A DNA stretch of 64,000 bases from assembly GCF_040500475.1 (NCBI RefSeq), contig NZ_CP159358.1, forward strand, positions 992,001 through 1,056,000, in the 5' to 3' direction. The stretch's first letter is position 1. Every line of letters starts with the position of its first letter. A program made the position numbers and the translations under genes. This DNA is from Bacillus sp. Bos-x628 (GTDB lineage: Bacteria; Bacillota; Bacilli; Bacillales; Bacillaceae). Positions 9,673 through 17,727 of the stretch are shown here, piece by piece. The notes below the pieces were generated by a model. It saw nothing but the letters and a program-made list of their open reading frames with translations. It was not told the DNA's origin and ran no database searches.

Positions 9673-10050
9673 ATGTTAAGAGAACAATTGAAAATGCAAT
9701 TGATTTTACTTTATGAAAAGGAACAAGAAGCATGGAAATACTTTCGCAAGGAACGAGAAATGATTTATCACGAGCTGAAATTGCTTGATATGAAAGAAAG
9801 CAAACCCTCTAATGACAAAATATACTACGCAGCAAGATGTGTAGATATCATTAAAGAAAAAAAGGGCAGCATTGTGAGCACAAAAGAATTAAAGGAACAG
9901 CTTCAAGCTAGAACAGATTTTAATGTAAGGCGAATTAGTGAATTATATGACCTGATTCAACAACTCGACCCACACATTTCAAAAGCACGAAGGGGATGTT
10001 TTATTTACGAAGATCACACCCAAGTACCTCTACAAGCTTTTCACACATAA
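9673..10050 (+). CDS. short Rok-family DNA-binding protein
   Basis: A 125-residue protein that resembles Rok, whose own gene lies 5.2 kb away at 15288-15863. The N-terminal 40 residues (MLREQLKMQLILLYEKEQEAW...) align with the charged Rok oligomerisation coil, and residues about 52-115 align with the Rok winged helix, ending in RRGCFIYE against RGQYILEG in Rok. The 50-60-residue neutral linker of Rok is missing, giving the architecture of plasmid-encoded sRok. Expected role: binding AT-rich DNA as a nucleoid-associated repressor. This is inferred from my own alignment. GGAG nine bases before the ATG supports the start. I know of no counterpart at this position in B. subtilis. Confidence 0.7.
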   Translation: MLREQLKMQLILLYEKEQEAWKYFRKEREMIYHELKLLDMKESKPSNDKIYYAARCVDIIKEKKGSIVSTKELKEQLQARTDFNVRRISELYDLIQQLDPHISKARRGCFIYEDHTQVPLQAFHT

Positions 10051-10082
10051 AAAAGTTGGTTACAGCCACCGGCTATAACCAA
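10050..10082 (-). terminator. terminator of the molybdopterin operon
   Basis: Arms TTGGTTA-c-AGCC (10056-10067) and GGCT-a-TAACCAA (10071-10082) with one mismatch and a three-base loop. The minus-strand side runs into CTTTTTT. Confidence 0.75.
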
Positions 10083-10097
10083 ATCCTCTAATATCTA

Positions 10098-10331
10098 TTA
10101 TCCACCACTTACAGGAGGAATGAGTGCAACAGTGTCCCCTCTACGCACTTCAGCATTATCCCTCGTATATCTTTCGTTGATTGCAACCATTACGTTTTGC
10201 ACAGAATCAACACCATATACCTCCTGTAATTCTATTTTAATCTCATCAACCGTTGTTTTTTCTTTATGAATGATGACTTGTTGTTTACCGGCCTTCTCAG
10301 CAAGGCCGGCGAACAATAACACGTTAATCAT
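10098..10331 (-). CDS. moaD: molybdopterin synthase small subunit MoaD
   Basis: Ubiquitin-fold sulfur carrier whose C-terminal Gly-Gly is thiocarboxylated and donates sulfur to precursor Z in molybdopterin synthesis. The protein ends in PPVSGG, the diagnostic tail. I use the ATG at 10331 (77 residues, the usual size), eight bases after AAGG; an upstream GTG at 10340 lies inside the ribosome binding site. The start overlaps moaE by eight bases. The likely activating enzyme is the MoeB half of the fusion at 12602-14230. Confidence 0.93.
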   Translation of the reverse strand: MINVLLFAGLAEKAGKQQVIIHKEKTTVDEIKIELQEVYGVDSVQNVMVAINERYTRDNAEVRRGDTVALIPPVSGG

Positions 10332-10815
10332 GCTGATCACCTTCTTTCTGATTTAGTTGAAGAGCACTTGGTTTCCCTTCAGGATAAGAGACGGTTTCAA
10401 GCTGATCACCAATCCAAGCCTCTCCATCCTCCCAATATTCCTTTTTCCAAATTGGAACCATTTCCTTTATACGTTCAATTGCATACTCATTGGCTTCATA
10501 GGCTGCCTTCCGGTGAGGAGAGGAAACAGCAATGGCTACAGCAATGTCGGATATTTCAAGTGTCCCAATGCGATGCACAATAGCCGTTACAGTATCAGGC
10601 CATTTATCCTTTATTTCTTGTCCGATTTGACTTAACATTTTTTCGGCCATCGGTACGTATGCTTCATAAGTTAAACGCAATGTTTTCTTGCCATTTGTCC
10701 ACTCTCGTACAGTCCCGATAAAAGTCGTAATGGCCCCTGCTTTTCGGCTTATTACATGTTGAATCACTTCATTCACATCAATTGACTTTTTTGTTATTTT
10801 AAACAGTCCGTTCAT
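10324..10815 (-). CDS. moaE: molybdopterin synthase catalytic subunit MoaE
   Basis: Large subunit of molybdopterin synthase; uses MoaD thiocarboxylate to turn cyclic pyranopterin monophosphate into molybdopterin. The 163 residues carry the family signatures FIGTVREWTNGK near residue 37, HRIGTLEI and SSPHRKAAYEA in the middle, and VPIWKKEYWEDGEAWI around residue 125 with the active-site lysines. The ATG shares a base with the mobB stop region, so the genes are tightly coupled. Confidence 0.93.
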   Translation of the reverse strand: MNGLFKITKKSIDVNEVIQHVISRKAGAITTFIGTVREWTNGKKTLRLTYEAYVPMAEKMLSQIGQEIKDKWPDTVTAIVHRIGTLEISDIAVAIAVSSPHRKAAYEANEYAIERIKEMVPIWKKEYWEDGEAWIGDQLETVSYPEGKPSALQLNQKEGDQHD

Positions 10816-11333
10816 CAGCCTGTCTCCTTCAATAAGTTAAAAACAAATTCAGTTCCATGGTCTTCGAACGCTGAGAATACTGGAAACGAATAGTCCTCTT
10901 TCAGTTGATTCTCTTTTGAAAAATAGATTGCAGCTCGTACATGAGATAGCTTTGAAAGATCCTTAAGCTCCTGCTCATTTTTAGCACAAATGATTTTACG
11001 ATAAGATGCCTGTTTATAGCCCTCTATAACGACAGCATCTAATGGAAGATGTTCACATATTGCGAGCAATTGATCTAAGGTTATCTGCTGAATTGTAAAA
11101 TGAAGGTCTCCTTCTCCCTCAACACCAGCAGCAAATGCGCCTGCTTGAACGTAACGATCCGTATCTTTCCCTTTTATGAGACGATCAGGTTTCCCGCCAT
11201 GTCCATGATGTTTAAAACAGCCCAGTTTGAGCTTTTCATGATCTGCTAGTTGGCACAATTTTTCGATCAATGTGGTTTTCCCGCTATTTTGGTAACCAAC
11301 CACTTGTAATATGCTTAATTTGTCATCCAACAT
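10815..11333 (-). CDS. mobB: molybdopterin-guanine dinucleotide biosynthesis protein MobB
   Basis: P-loop GTP-binding protein thought to assist MobA in attaching GMP to molybdopterin. The 172 residues start with LSILQVVGYQNSGKTTLIEKL (Walker A GYQNSGKTT), followed by a His/Gly-rich FKHHGHGGKPD segment typical of MobB. The ATG at 11333 is preceded by GGTGG and overlaps the end of moeA by 19 bases. Confidence 0.9.
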   Translation of the reverse strand: MLDDKLSILQVVGYQNSGKTTLIEKLCQLADHEKLKLGCFKHHGHGGKPDRLIKGKDTDRYVQAGAFAAGVEGEGDLHFTIQQITLDQLLAICEHLPLDAVVIEGYKQASYRKIICAKNEQELKDLSKLSHVRAAIYFSKENQLKEDYSFPVFSAFEDHGTEFVFNLLKETG

Positions 11334-12589
11334 TTAGAACCACCACCTTCATCCTGAAACAGTAAAACATTTACCTGATCTCCTGCTTGAAAGCCCCTTG
11401 TTCCCCTAGGCAAAACAATAAAGCAATTGGCATCAGCAATGGATGTCACCGCACTAGATTTATCAAGACCTGTTGGAGTTGCTCTCAGATGGCTACCTTC
11501 GAACTGAAGTTTCGCTCTTACAAATCGGGTAAAAGGATTTGCCTTTGGAAAATCATGTGTCAACGTCGCTTCAGCGAATGAAGGAAATGGGCTGTCTTTT
11601 AAGCACCACGATAAAATGATGGGTTTGACAAATAACTCAAAGCCGACAAAACAGGCGGCTGGATTCCCTGACAGTCCAAACAACAATTGACCATTTGGAA
11701 GCACAGCAACGGTCGTCACACTCCCAGGCCTCATGGCGACTTTATTAAATAGTACCTCGGCACCAAGCTTTTGATAAATCGCAGGCAGAAAGTCAAAATC
11801 ACCAACCGAAACCCCTCCGGTTGTGATGAGCACATCCACCTTGCTCACAGCCGCTTTCACTGCCTTAAAGCTCTGATCGAAATCGTCGGATACACCACCT
11901 AAATCAAGCGGTTCTCCTCCTGCTTGAAGGACTTGTGCGTATACCATACTTAGATTACTGTTTCTGATTTTGCCGTCCACCATGGTATCACTCACTTGGA
12001 GAAGCTCTGTGCCTGTAGACATAACACCAACGACCGGCTTTTTGACAACGGGAACGACCGCATATCCGAAAGTCGCCAATATTGCGATTACACCTGGGGT
12101 CACTTTCGTCCCTTTTTTCACCATGACTCGTCCTTTGACTGTTTCTTCTCCTTGTCGAGAAATATTGTCCCCTTCTTGAAGAGGTCTTTTTAAAGACATA
12201 AAAGATTTCCCGTCTTTTTCAAACGTCTTCGTTAATTCGATCATGATCACGACATTCGCTCCAGCTGGAATCTTGGCACCTGTCATAATTCTAATAGCTT
12301 GGAAAGGACCGATTGTTTTACTTGAAACAATCCCTGCACCTATATGATCAATCACCTCAAATTCAATTGGATGGTCACTTGAAGCTTCTTTTGTATCTTC
12401 TGCTCGAAGTGCAAAGCCATCATACGGAGATCGATCAAAAGCAGGGACATCGTGGTCAGCCAAAATATCTTTAGCAATAAATCGATCAAGGCTATCCTTT
12501 AGAGGAACCCATTCCACTTTTCCATGCTTCTTATATTGGATGACTCTTTTCACCGCCTCTTCTACCGGAATTGGCTGTCGTCTTTCCAT
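11315..12589 (-). CDS. moeA: molybdopterin molybdenumtransferase MoeA
   Basis: Inserts molybdate into adenylylated molybdopterin. The 424 residues contain the MoeA N-terminal region (DVPAFDRSPYDGFALR), the MoCF-biosynthesis domain with TTGGVSVGDFDFL around residue 240, the metal/phosphate loops GLSGNPAACFVGFE near residue 300, and the C-terminal beta domain. The ATG at 12589 lies nine bases after AGGAG; the in-frame GTG at 12592 is possible but less well spaced. It follows the mobA-moeB fusion by 12 bases in the same operon. Confidence 0.92.
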   Translation of the reverse strand: MERRQPIPVEEAVKRVIQYKKHGKVEWVPLKDSLDRFIAKDILADHDVPAFDRSPYDGFALRAEDTKEASSDHPIEFEVIDHIGAGIVSSKTIGPFQAIRIMTGAKIPAGANVVIMIELTKTFEKDGKSFMSLKRPLQEGDNISRQGEETVKGRVMVKKGTKVTPGVIAILATFGYAVVPVVKKPVVGVMSTGTELLQVSDTMVDGKIRNSNLSMVYAQVLQAGGEPLDLGGVSDDFDQSFKAVKAAVSKVDVLITTGGVSVGDFDFLPAIYQKLGAEVLFNKVAMRPGSVTTVAVLPNGQLLFGLSGNPAACFVGFELFVKPIILSWCLKDSPFPSFAEATLTHDFPKANPFTRFVRAKLQFEGSHLRATPTGLDKSSAVTSIADANCFIVLPRGTRGFQAGDQVNVLLFQDEGGGSKCWMTN

Positions 12590-12601
12590 CACATCTCACT
12601 C

Positions 12602-14230
12602 CTATATGCCTAGCAATTTTGCTAGTAATGAATTTGCTGCTTTTTCCTCATTCGTTCCATGGATTAATACACGCCCTCTTTGGAAAATCACGATTCGGTA
12701 TTCTTCAAAGCGAATATGCATTAAAAAGTCGTTGACTTCCACCTCACAAATTGGTGACAGGCGCTCTTTCATGTGCTGAAATGAAAGACTAGCTAAATCC
12801 TTTGAAATGATTTGAACCGTGTCTCTTCCGCAAAGAACTGTCGTCTTTTTACGCTGATCATCTAAATAAGGATAGGTTCTATTACTACCGCAAGAGAGAC
12901 AGTCCTCCTGCCGGATATGAGAAAGATCCATTTTAAAACATGTAGACTGCCATACATCAAAGGTGACAAATTTCCGCTCTATTTGTTCTTGATGCCCTGT
13001 CAAGTATTTGAGTGCTTCTGTTTGCTGATAGGCAGAAACCATTTGAACTGCAGGGGCAATAATGCCTGCCGTATCACAGGTTACGCCTCTGGCAGGCATG
13101 GCTTGAAATACACATGATAAACACGGTGTTTCATTCGGTAAAATAACCATATACATCCCTTGACTGCTCACACAGGCTCCATAAATCCACGGTGTATTCG
13201 TTTCAAGTGACAAATCATTTATCACCATTCTTGTCTCGAAATTATCTGTTGCATCAATGACAATGTCTGCTTGTTGAAATAGCGGTCTTAACCGTTCTGC
13301 TCCCGCATCTTCAATCAAGGCATGAATATTCACTTCACGATTGATCTCTTGAAGACGTTTTTTTGACGCAATCGCTTTTGGCACATGTTCTTTTGCATCA
13401 CTTTCCGTATAAAGCTGCTGCCGCTGTAAATTTGAATATTCCACATAATCACGATCCACAATGGTCAAAGTGCCGATCCCAGATCGAACAAGCCCTTCAG
13501 CAGAAGCGGTTCCCAGTGCGCCTGCTCCAACAATCAGCACATGACTATCACGTAAAGCATACTGGCCTCGTTCTCCAATTGGAGGGAACAAGATTTGTCT
13601 TGAATATCGCTCTTGCAATGTTGTTCTCTCCCAATCTTTTTTATGTATCATATCATACCGCTCATCAGGTAAATCGCTTCTTTTATTAATATTTTGAAAT
13701 TCAATAGATGTCACTTTTAGTTCCTCTTCTGATACAACATGTACCTTAAGCTTTTGAAGCAGGTCTTTGATCGCTAATTGCTTCTCTTTCAAACATTGGT
13801 GAATGAGCGGAAAAGTGCGGCGATGATACAATGCAAATAGGGGCTGTAATCTCCCGTGTATTTGCGGGACAACGGCATCTACATGTTCAACACAATAAGA
13901 GAATAACTTCTCCGCTGTCTCTTTTCGAATAAACGGCATATCACACGCAGTCACCATATACCAGTCGGCTTCTTGCTTTTGCATTGCGGTATATATGCCA
14001 GCAAGCGGTCCAAGTCCACGTACATGTTCATCATCTAACCAGACATTCTGTTCACTTCTTCCTTGAAAAAAAGGGATAAGTTCAGGGTGACTAATAATGG
14101 TCACACGCCCGTCTAAAAGCTGCTTTTTGACATGCTCATAAAGCGGTTTCCCCTTGTAGAAGTAGCTTGCTTTCGGCTCTCCAAAACGTCTAGACATCCC
14201 GCCTGCCAAAATGACATTCACTATTTCCAC
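12602..14230 (-). CDS. mobA-moeB: fused MobA-MoeB: GMP transferase and MoaD-activating enzyme
   Basis: First gene of the operon; one uninterrupted frame of 542 codons joins two enzymes that are separate in B. subtilis. Residues about 1-195 are MobA, the molybdenum cofactor guanylyltransferase ([16 protein letters not shown]). Residues 205-542 are MoeB/ThiF-type, the adenylyltransferase that activates MoaD, with the ATP loop [13 protein letters not shown] and zinc-ligand pairs CLSC twice. The start is the GTG at 14230, eight bases after AAGGAGG. At the junction an internal TTG (13618) follows GGGAGAG by seven bases and would give a stand-alone MoeB of 338 residues, close to the normal length. 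The joint includes a run of six A, so a sequencing or recent indel should be excluded. Confidence 0.85.
   Translation of the reverse strand: MEIVNVILAGGMSRRFGEPKASYFYKGKPLYEHVKKQLLDGRVTIISHPELIPFFQGRSEQNVWLDDEHVRGLGPLAGIYTAMQKQEADWYMVTACDMPFIRKETAEKLFSYCVEHVDAVVPQIHGRLQPLFALYHRRTFPLIHQCLKEKQLAIKDLLQKLKVHVVSEEELKVTSIEFQNINKRSDLPDERYDMIHKKDWERTTLQERYSRQILFPPIGERGQYALRDSHVLIVGAGALGTASAEGLVRSGIGTLTIVDRDYVEYSNLQRQQLYTESDAKEHVPKAIASKKRLQEINREVNIHALIEDAGAERLRPLFQQADIVIDATDNFETRMVINDLSLETNTPWIYGACVSSQGMYMVILPNETPCLSCVFQAMPARGVTCDTAGIIAPAVQMVSAYQQTEALKYLTGHQEQIERKFVTFDVWQSTCFKMDLSHIRQEDCLSCGSNRTYPYLDDQRKKTTVLCGRDTVQIISKDLASLSFQHMKERLSPICEVEVNDFLMHIRFEEYRIVIFQRGRVLIHGTNEEKAANSLLAKLLGI
13616..13632 (-). 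promoter_or_regulatory. internal ribosome binding site and TTG start for MoeB
   Basis: Minus-strand GGGAGAG (complement of 13626-13632), seven bases, then TTG (13618-13616) encoding the first residue of [11 protein letters not shown], exactly where MoeB proteins begin. It suggests that free MoeB may be made besides the fusion. Confidence 0.55.
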
Positions 14231-14312
14231 AATTGCGTCCTCCTTCACATGGTTGTTCTAATCACCTTGATTTTGCATACTTTATTGGTAACATGAATAA
14301 GGAGGGTCATCT

Positions 14313-15251
14313 ATGAGCCGTCGACATGCATCTCCCCTATTCCATGATATATCCCAAGAAAATTTATACTTAAAAGCCGAATCTGCCAAGTATCAAAAAA
14401 TAATTTCTGATTTACAGTCAACGTATACGTATCAGAAAAATAAGAAGTTATCACAAGAATATCATGAGATGAAAAAGAATTTCACTAAATTAAAACACCA
14501 ATTGGATGAAATGACCATTCTCCAAGACGATGCCACATCTAAAATACAGGATCTCTCCTATAGCAAAGCAGAATTGTTACATAAAATCGTCCTTCTCCAT
14601 GAGATGCTTCAAAAGGAAACCTATCAAAGAGGAAGAGAAACAGAGGAAAAACACCGATTGCATCTGAAGGTTGTGAAATACAAAGAGCTCTCAAAACAAT
14701 TAAAAGAACAATTGCTTGATCAAGATGTACGGCTTGCAAAAGAGGAGAAAAAAGGAAATACATTAGCTTCGGTTGTTGAAAAGCTTCAACAAACATTGTC
14801 TGAAAAAAAGACAGAGCTCCATATCTTGCAAGAAGGCGTTCAACACCTTCAGCAACGTTTCTATGAAACGCAAGAAAAATTACTGCAAATCGAGAAAGCA
14901 AAAGAAGCGATTTTTTATGAAACCCTCACGAGCTATCAAAAGCAATTAGCAGAAAGCGAAGAATGGATCGCATCACATTTTGCTGATATTGACAGATCAG
15001 AACAAACAAAAGTCCAGCCATTTTCACAAGACCCTATCCTGCAAACGACTGAACAAATTGAGCCTATTCTGAAAACGTTAAATGAGCAAGTACAGATACT
15101 CCAATCACAGGTTGATGCTGTTTTGCGTAACGGAGAGATCATGACGGTGAAAATCGACGGATTTAAAAAACAGCGTGATGACATGCATCAGGAGCGCCGT
15201 ATTGTATATACCGTCAATCAAAAAAAGGATCTTCCATCAATCAAGAAATAA
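14313..15251 (+). CDS. yknT: coiled-coil sporulation protein YknT (Cse15-like)
   Basis: A 312-residue protein, almost entirely predicted coiled coil, rich in Lys, Glu, Gln and Leu, with no signal peptide, membrane segment or enzyme motif. In B. subtilis the gene between mobA and rok is yknT (cse15), a sigma-E-controlled sporulation gene, and size and composition agree. AAGGAGGG precedes the ATG. CATACTTT at 14276-14283 resembles a sigma-E -10 element, but I see no matching -35. Its molecular role is unknown. Confidence 0.75.
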   Translation: MSRRHASPLFHDISQENLYLKAESAKYQKIISDLQSTYTYQKNKKLSQEYHEMKKNFTKLKHQLDEMTILQDDATSKIQDLSYSKAELLHKIVLLHEMLQKETYQRGRETEEKHRLHLKVVKYKELSKQLKEQLLDQDVRLAKEEKKGNTLASVVEKLQQTLSEKKTELHILQEGVQHLQQRFYETQEKLLQIEKAKEAIFYETLTSYQKQLAESEEWIASHFADIDRSEQTKVQPFSQDPILQTTEQIEPILKTLNEQVQILQSQVDAVLRNGEIMTVKIDGFKKQRDDMHQERRIVYTVNQKKDLPSIKK

Positions 15252-15287
15252 AGAAACTGCTGGCTTTCACGCCAAGCAGTTTCTTTT
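15250..15287. terminator. bidirectional terminator between yknT and rok
   Basis: AAGAAACTGCT-GGC (15251-15264) pairs with GCC-A-AGCAGTTTCTT (15271-15285), one bulge, with T-rich flanks on both strands, between convergent genes. Confidence 0.8.
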
Positions 15288-15863
15288 TTATTCCTCTTCT
15301 GTTTGAATGTCGCCTTCTAAAATATACTGTCCGCGATAAGGCTTTTTCACTTCTGGGTACATTTTAATTAAACTTTGCATAAACGTTGTCATATTCGGAA
15401 TTTCAAGTCCGCTCTCTTTTTCAATTTCTTTTTGAAGCTCAGAGCTTTTAATGGCCGCATTATGACGCTTTAATGTTTTGATCGCTGCTTCACGAAGTTT
15501 AGCTGCCTTTGAACCTGGACGAGCCGTTCCTCTTCTGCGTCTTGATCCTTCAGGAATACCTACAGGTGCACCATTAAGCTGACCTGTTCCTAAAGGTGAT
15601 GTAGCGTTTGACTGTGTCTGTTGTTGTTGAAAGCTTCTCACTTCTTGTGCAGCCAACTCTGCTAATACAGGCAGTGAATCCGTTTTTTTATCAGAACGCA
15701 TCTCTTTTTTTGTATCTGTTACAAGACCTGTTCCTTGACGGTCTAATTCTCTTAACTTCGCATAAATGGTATCACGTTCAATTTGATATTCACGAATGAC
15801 CTTCACTTCTGCTTCGTTTAATTGTTCCAATCGTAAACGTAACGCTTCCCTCTCATTAAACAA
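15288..15863 (-). CDS. rok: AT-rich DNA-binding repressor Rok
   Basis: Nucleoid-associated repressor of comK and of horizontally acquired AT-rich genes. The 191 residues have an N-terminal coiled coil for oligomerisation (about 1-45), a long neutral linker rich in Gln, Ser, Gly and Arg (about 50-120), and a C-terminal winged helix (about 125-185) with the DNA-contacting segment IPNMTTF. The start is TTG at 15863, about eight bases after AGGGGG. Length and sequence match B. subtilis Rok closely. Rok represses its own gene in B. subtilis, and the promoter region here is very AT-rich. Confidence 0.95.
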   Translation of the reverse strand: MFNEREALRLRLEQLNEAEVKVIREYQIERDTIYAKLRELDRQGTGLVTDTKKEMRSDKKTDSLPVLAELAAQEVRSFQQQQTQSNATSPLGTGQLNGAPVGIPEGSRRRRGTARPGSKAAKLREAAIKTLKRHNAAIKSSELQKEIEKESGLEIPNMTTFMQSLIKMYPEVKKPYRGQYILEGDIQTEEE

Positions 15864-15903
15864 TGGATTTCCCCCTCATCATATAAAAAATATTCTATAG
15901 TAA

Positions 15904-15932
15904 ATATTAGATTAGAAAACTAATTTTATCAA
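15904..15932 (-). promoter_or_regulatory. promoter of rok
   Basis: Minus-strand -35 TTGATA (15927-15932), 17-base spacer, -10 TAATAT (15904-15909), about 40 bases upstream of the TTG start. Confidence 0.7.
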
Positions 15933-16324
15933 CTATTTTTTTATCATTTTACAGTTTTCTAACAGATAGGTATTTTCAACTAAAATTTTGTCCAGAAGGA
16001 AAAATGGGCATCCATTTCATTGACACTATAGGGTTTTGACAGACCTTAAAATATTGTAAAAAATTTGAATAAACGGTTATAACACTTGATTTATATAGTT
16101 ATTTACCAAACTGAAATTTCTTTTGTGCAAAAACGTTCTGAATAATAAAAAGTTAATATCTTTACATTTCCATTTCAAAAGAGAATGTAAATAGGTCATA
16201 ATGCCTTTTTTGCTCGAAATTTTTTTATGAAATCCATTATTTTTTCTTTTCTTAAAAAGAACAGATACAATAAATTCCCATCTAATGCAACATAATGCAA
16301 CATTTTTCCTATTTTTACCCATGA
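15933..16324. other. long AT-rich intergenic region upstream of rok
   Basis: About 390 bases without a convincing gene. A minus-strand frame of 81 codons at 16077-16322 lacks a ribosome binding site and resembles nothing known. The stretch is very AT-rich with many A and T runs and may extend the region where Rok binds upstream of its own gene (inference). Confidence 0.5.
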
Positions 16325-16345
16325 AAAAACCCCCATTGATGGGGG
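16325..16345 (-). terminator. terminator after ykuV
   Basis: CCCCCAT (16330-16336) and ATGGGGG (16339-16345) followed by six T on the minus strand, seven bases after the ykuV stop. Confidence 0.85.
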
Positions 16346-16351
16346 AGAATC

Positions 16352-16810
16352 CTATTCTGCTGCCTTTTCAGACTCAGAAAGAACGCGATTGACACGTTTT
16401 TCAAGTATTTTCATACCGCTTCCACCAGCTTGGAAATGACGTAAAACACCTGTTTGATCAAATACATAATACGCAGGTACATATTCATTTTCAAAGGCTT
16501 CTGTTAATTGATGATCACTGTCCACAAAAATCGGCTGAGTAATTTCATGCTCTTTGGCAACCTCTTTGATTTTCTCTATATCCAAATCGTCTTCTGAACG
16601 TGGCATATGCACCGCCACAACGTTTAATTGATCTTTGTATTTATCACGGAATTGATTGACCTGTGGCATTGCCTCTTTACAAAGATGACAGCTAATTGAC
16701 CAGAAGTGTATCAATGTTGGTTTATCGCCAATAAGTTCTTCTTTTGAAACTTCTCCATTTAACCATTCTTTCGCACCAGTCAGTTCTGGCATCGGTTGAC
16801 GTAATTTCAT
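16352..16810 (-). CDS. ykuV: thioredoxin-like thiol-disulfide protein YkuV
   Basis: TlpA/ResA-like thioredoxin-fold protein of 152 residues with the redox motif Cys41-His-Leu-Cys44 (SISCHLCKEAMPQV) and the cis-proline region VPAYYVF around residue 115. It lacks a signal peptide, so it should act in the cytoplasm, perhaps reducing the peroxiredoxin encoded just upstream (inference). GAGGAGG precedes the ATG. A hairpin with a T tail separates it from ykuU, so expression is probably partly uncoupled. Confidence 0.9.
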   Translation of the reverse strand: MKLRQPMPELTGAKEWLNGEVSKEELIGDKPTLIHFWSISCHLCKEAMPQVNQFRDKYKDQLNVVAVHMPRSEDDLDIEKIKEVAKEHEITQPIFVDSDHQLTEAFENEYVPAYYVFDQTGVLRHFQAGGSGMKILEKRVNRVLSESEKAAE

Positions 16811-16841
16811 TTTGAACCTCCTCCATTCATTGTATGCGTCG

Positions 16842-16870
16842 AAACAAAAAGGTCTAACATCAGTTAGACC
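16842..16870 (-). terminator. hairpin terminator between ykuU and ykuV
   Basis: Perfect 8-bp arms GGTCTAAC (16851-16858) and GTTAGACC (16863-16870), four-base loop, TTTTTGTTT on the minus strand. It may attenuate read-through from ykuU into ykuV. Confidence 0.75.
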
Positions 16871-16892
16871 CTCCTGTTTCTTCAGCTATCAA

Positions 16893-17435
16893 TTAAAGTG
16901 TTTTTTGACCTGGTTTCCAGTTCGCTGGGCAAAGTCCACCAGTTTGTAATGCTTGAAGAACACGTAATGTCTCATCTACATCACGACCGATATTGTTGTG
17001 GAATACTGTTTGATATTGAATTTCGCCCTCTGGGTTAATGATAAATAACCCGCGAAGTGCAATTCCTTCTTCTTCGATTAAAACACCATAGTCTCTAGAT
17101 ACTTTGTGGTTCGTGTCAGCAGCTAGCGGGTATTTTAATTCGCCTAAACCATTGTCCTTACGATCCGTGTTAATCCAAGCAAGATGCGTATGAATTGTAT
17201 CGGTAGAAACCCCAATAATTTCTGCATCTAAATCTTCGAACTCATCGTAACGGTCACTCATTGCAGTAATTTCAGTTGGACAAACAAATGTGAAATCCAT
17301 TGGATAAAAGAAAAGAACTGTCCATTTGTCCTTCTTCATGTTTTCCTCTAAACTTACTTTACCAAATTCCTTGTTTGCAAGTACTGCTTCCATTTCAAAA
17401 CGTGGTGCTTGTTTTCCTACAAAACGCTCTGCCAT
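16893..17435 (-). CDS. ykuU: 2-Cys peroxiredoxin YkuU
   Basis: Thiol peroxidase of the AhpC/Prx1 class that reduces hydrogen peroxide and organic peroxides. The 180 residues contain the peroxidatic Cys52 in [10 protein letters not shown] and the resolving Cys169 in GGLCPANW, the layout of typical 2-Cys enzymes. The leader is long (about 100 bases) and carries an inverted repeat. A matching thioredoxin-like protein, YkuV, follows. The true reductant is not known. Confidence 0.92.
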   Translation of the reverse strand: MAERFVGKQAPRFEMEAVLANKEFGKVSLEENMKKDKWTVLFFYPMDFTFVCPTEITAMSDRYDEFEDLDAEIIGVSTDTIHTHLAWINTDRKDNGLGELKYPLAADTNHKVSRDYGVLIEEEGIALRGLFIINPEGEIQYQTVFHNNIGRDVDETLRVLQALQTGGLCPANWKPGQKTL

Positions 17436-17489
17436 ATGTAAATCCCTCCATTAAATAATATCTTTATACAGACTTCTATGCTGTATAGA

Positions 17490-17520
17490 AAATGAGAATC
17501 AAAAGATGAAATTCTCATTT
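17490..17520. repeat. inverted repeat in the ykuU leader
   Basis: Perfect ten-base arms AAATGAGAAT (17490-17499) and ATTCTCATTT (17511-17520) with an 11-base spacer, between the ykuU promoter and its start. There is no T tail, so it is not an ordinary terminator. It may be an operator or an RNA hairpin. Confidence 0.6.
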
Positions 17521-17542
17521 AGTTAATAACTTCACATATATA

Positions 17543-17571
17543 ATTATAATACTTAAGCAATTTTTAGTCAA
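17543..17571 (-). promoter_or_regulatory. promoter of ykuU, with a partial PerR-like box
   Basis: Minus-strand -35 TTGACT (17566-17571), 17-base spacer, perfect -10 TATAAT (17543-17548). The sequence TTATAATTATATA across the -10 resembles a degenerate PerR box, which would suit a peroxiredoxin gene; that part is speculative. Confidence 0.7.
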
Positions 17572-17691
17572 TATTAATTAATAATAAATTTAATTAACAA
17601 TGTGAATCGAACCCCGCATTTTATCTAACAAAAAGTTTAACATGACTTGTATAAGGGAACAAATGATAAGCTTCTCTTAAGAGAATACATA

Positions 17692-17727
17692 GAAAGGTTT
17701 TGAACAAATGAAAGGTTTTGAACAAAT
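17692..17727 (+). repeat. 18-bp tandem duplication across the ykuT start codon
   Basis: GAAAGGTTTTGAACAAAT occurs twice without gap (17692-17709 and 17710-17727). The unit is six codons, so it keeps the frame. The copy junction contains the ATG at 17708, and the first copy supplies the AAAGG ribosome binding site. Confidence 0.9.

Noticed and set aside
16077..16322. 81-codon minus-strand frame between rok and ykuV
   Set aside because: No ribosome binding site, composition of AT-rich noncoding DNA, and nothing recognisable in the translation.
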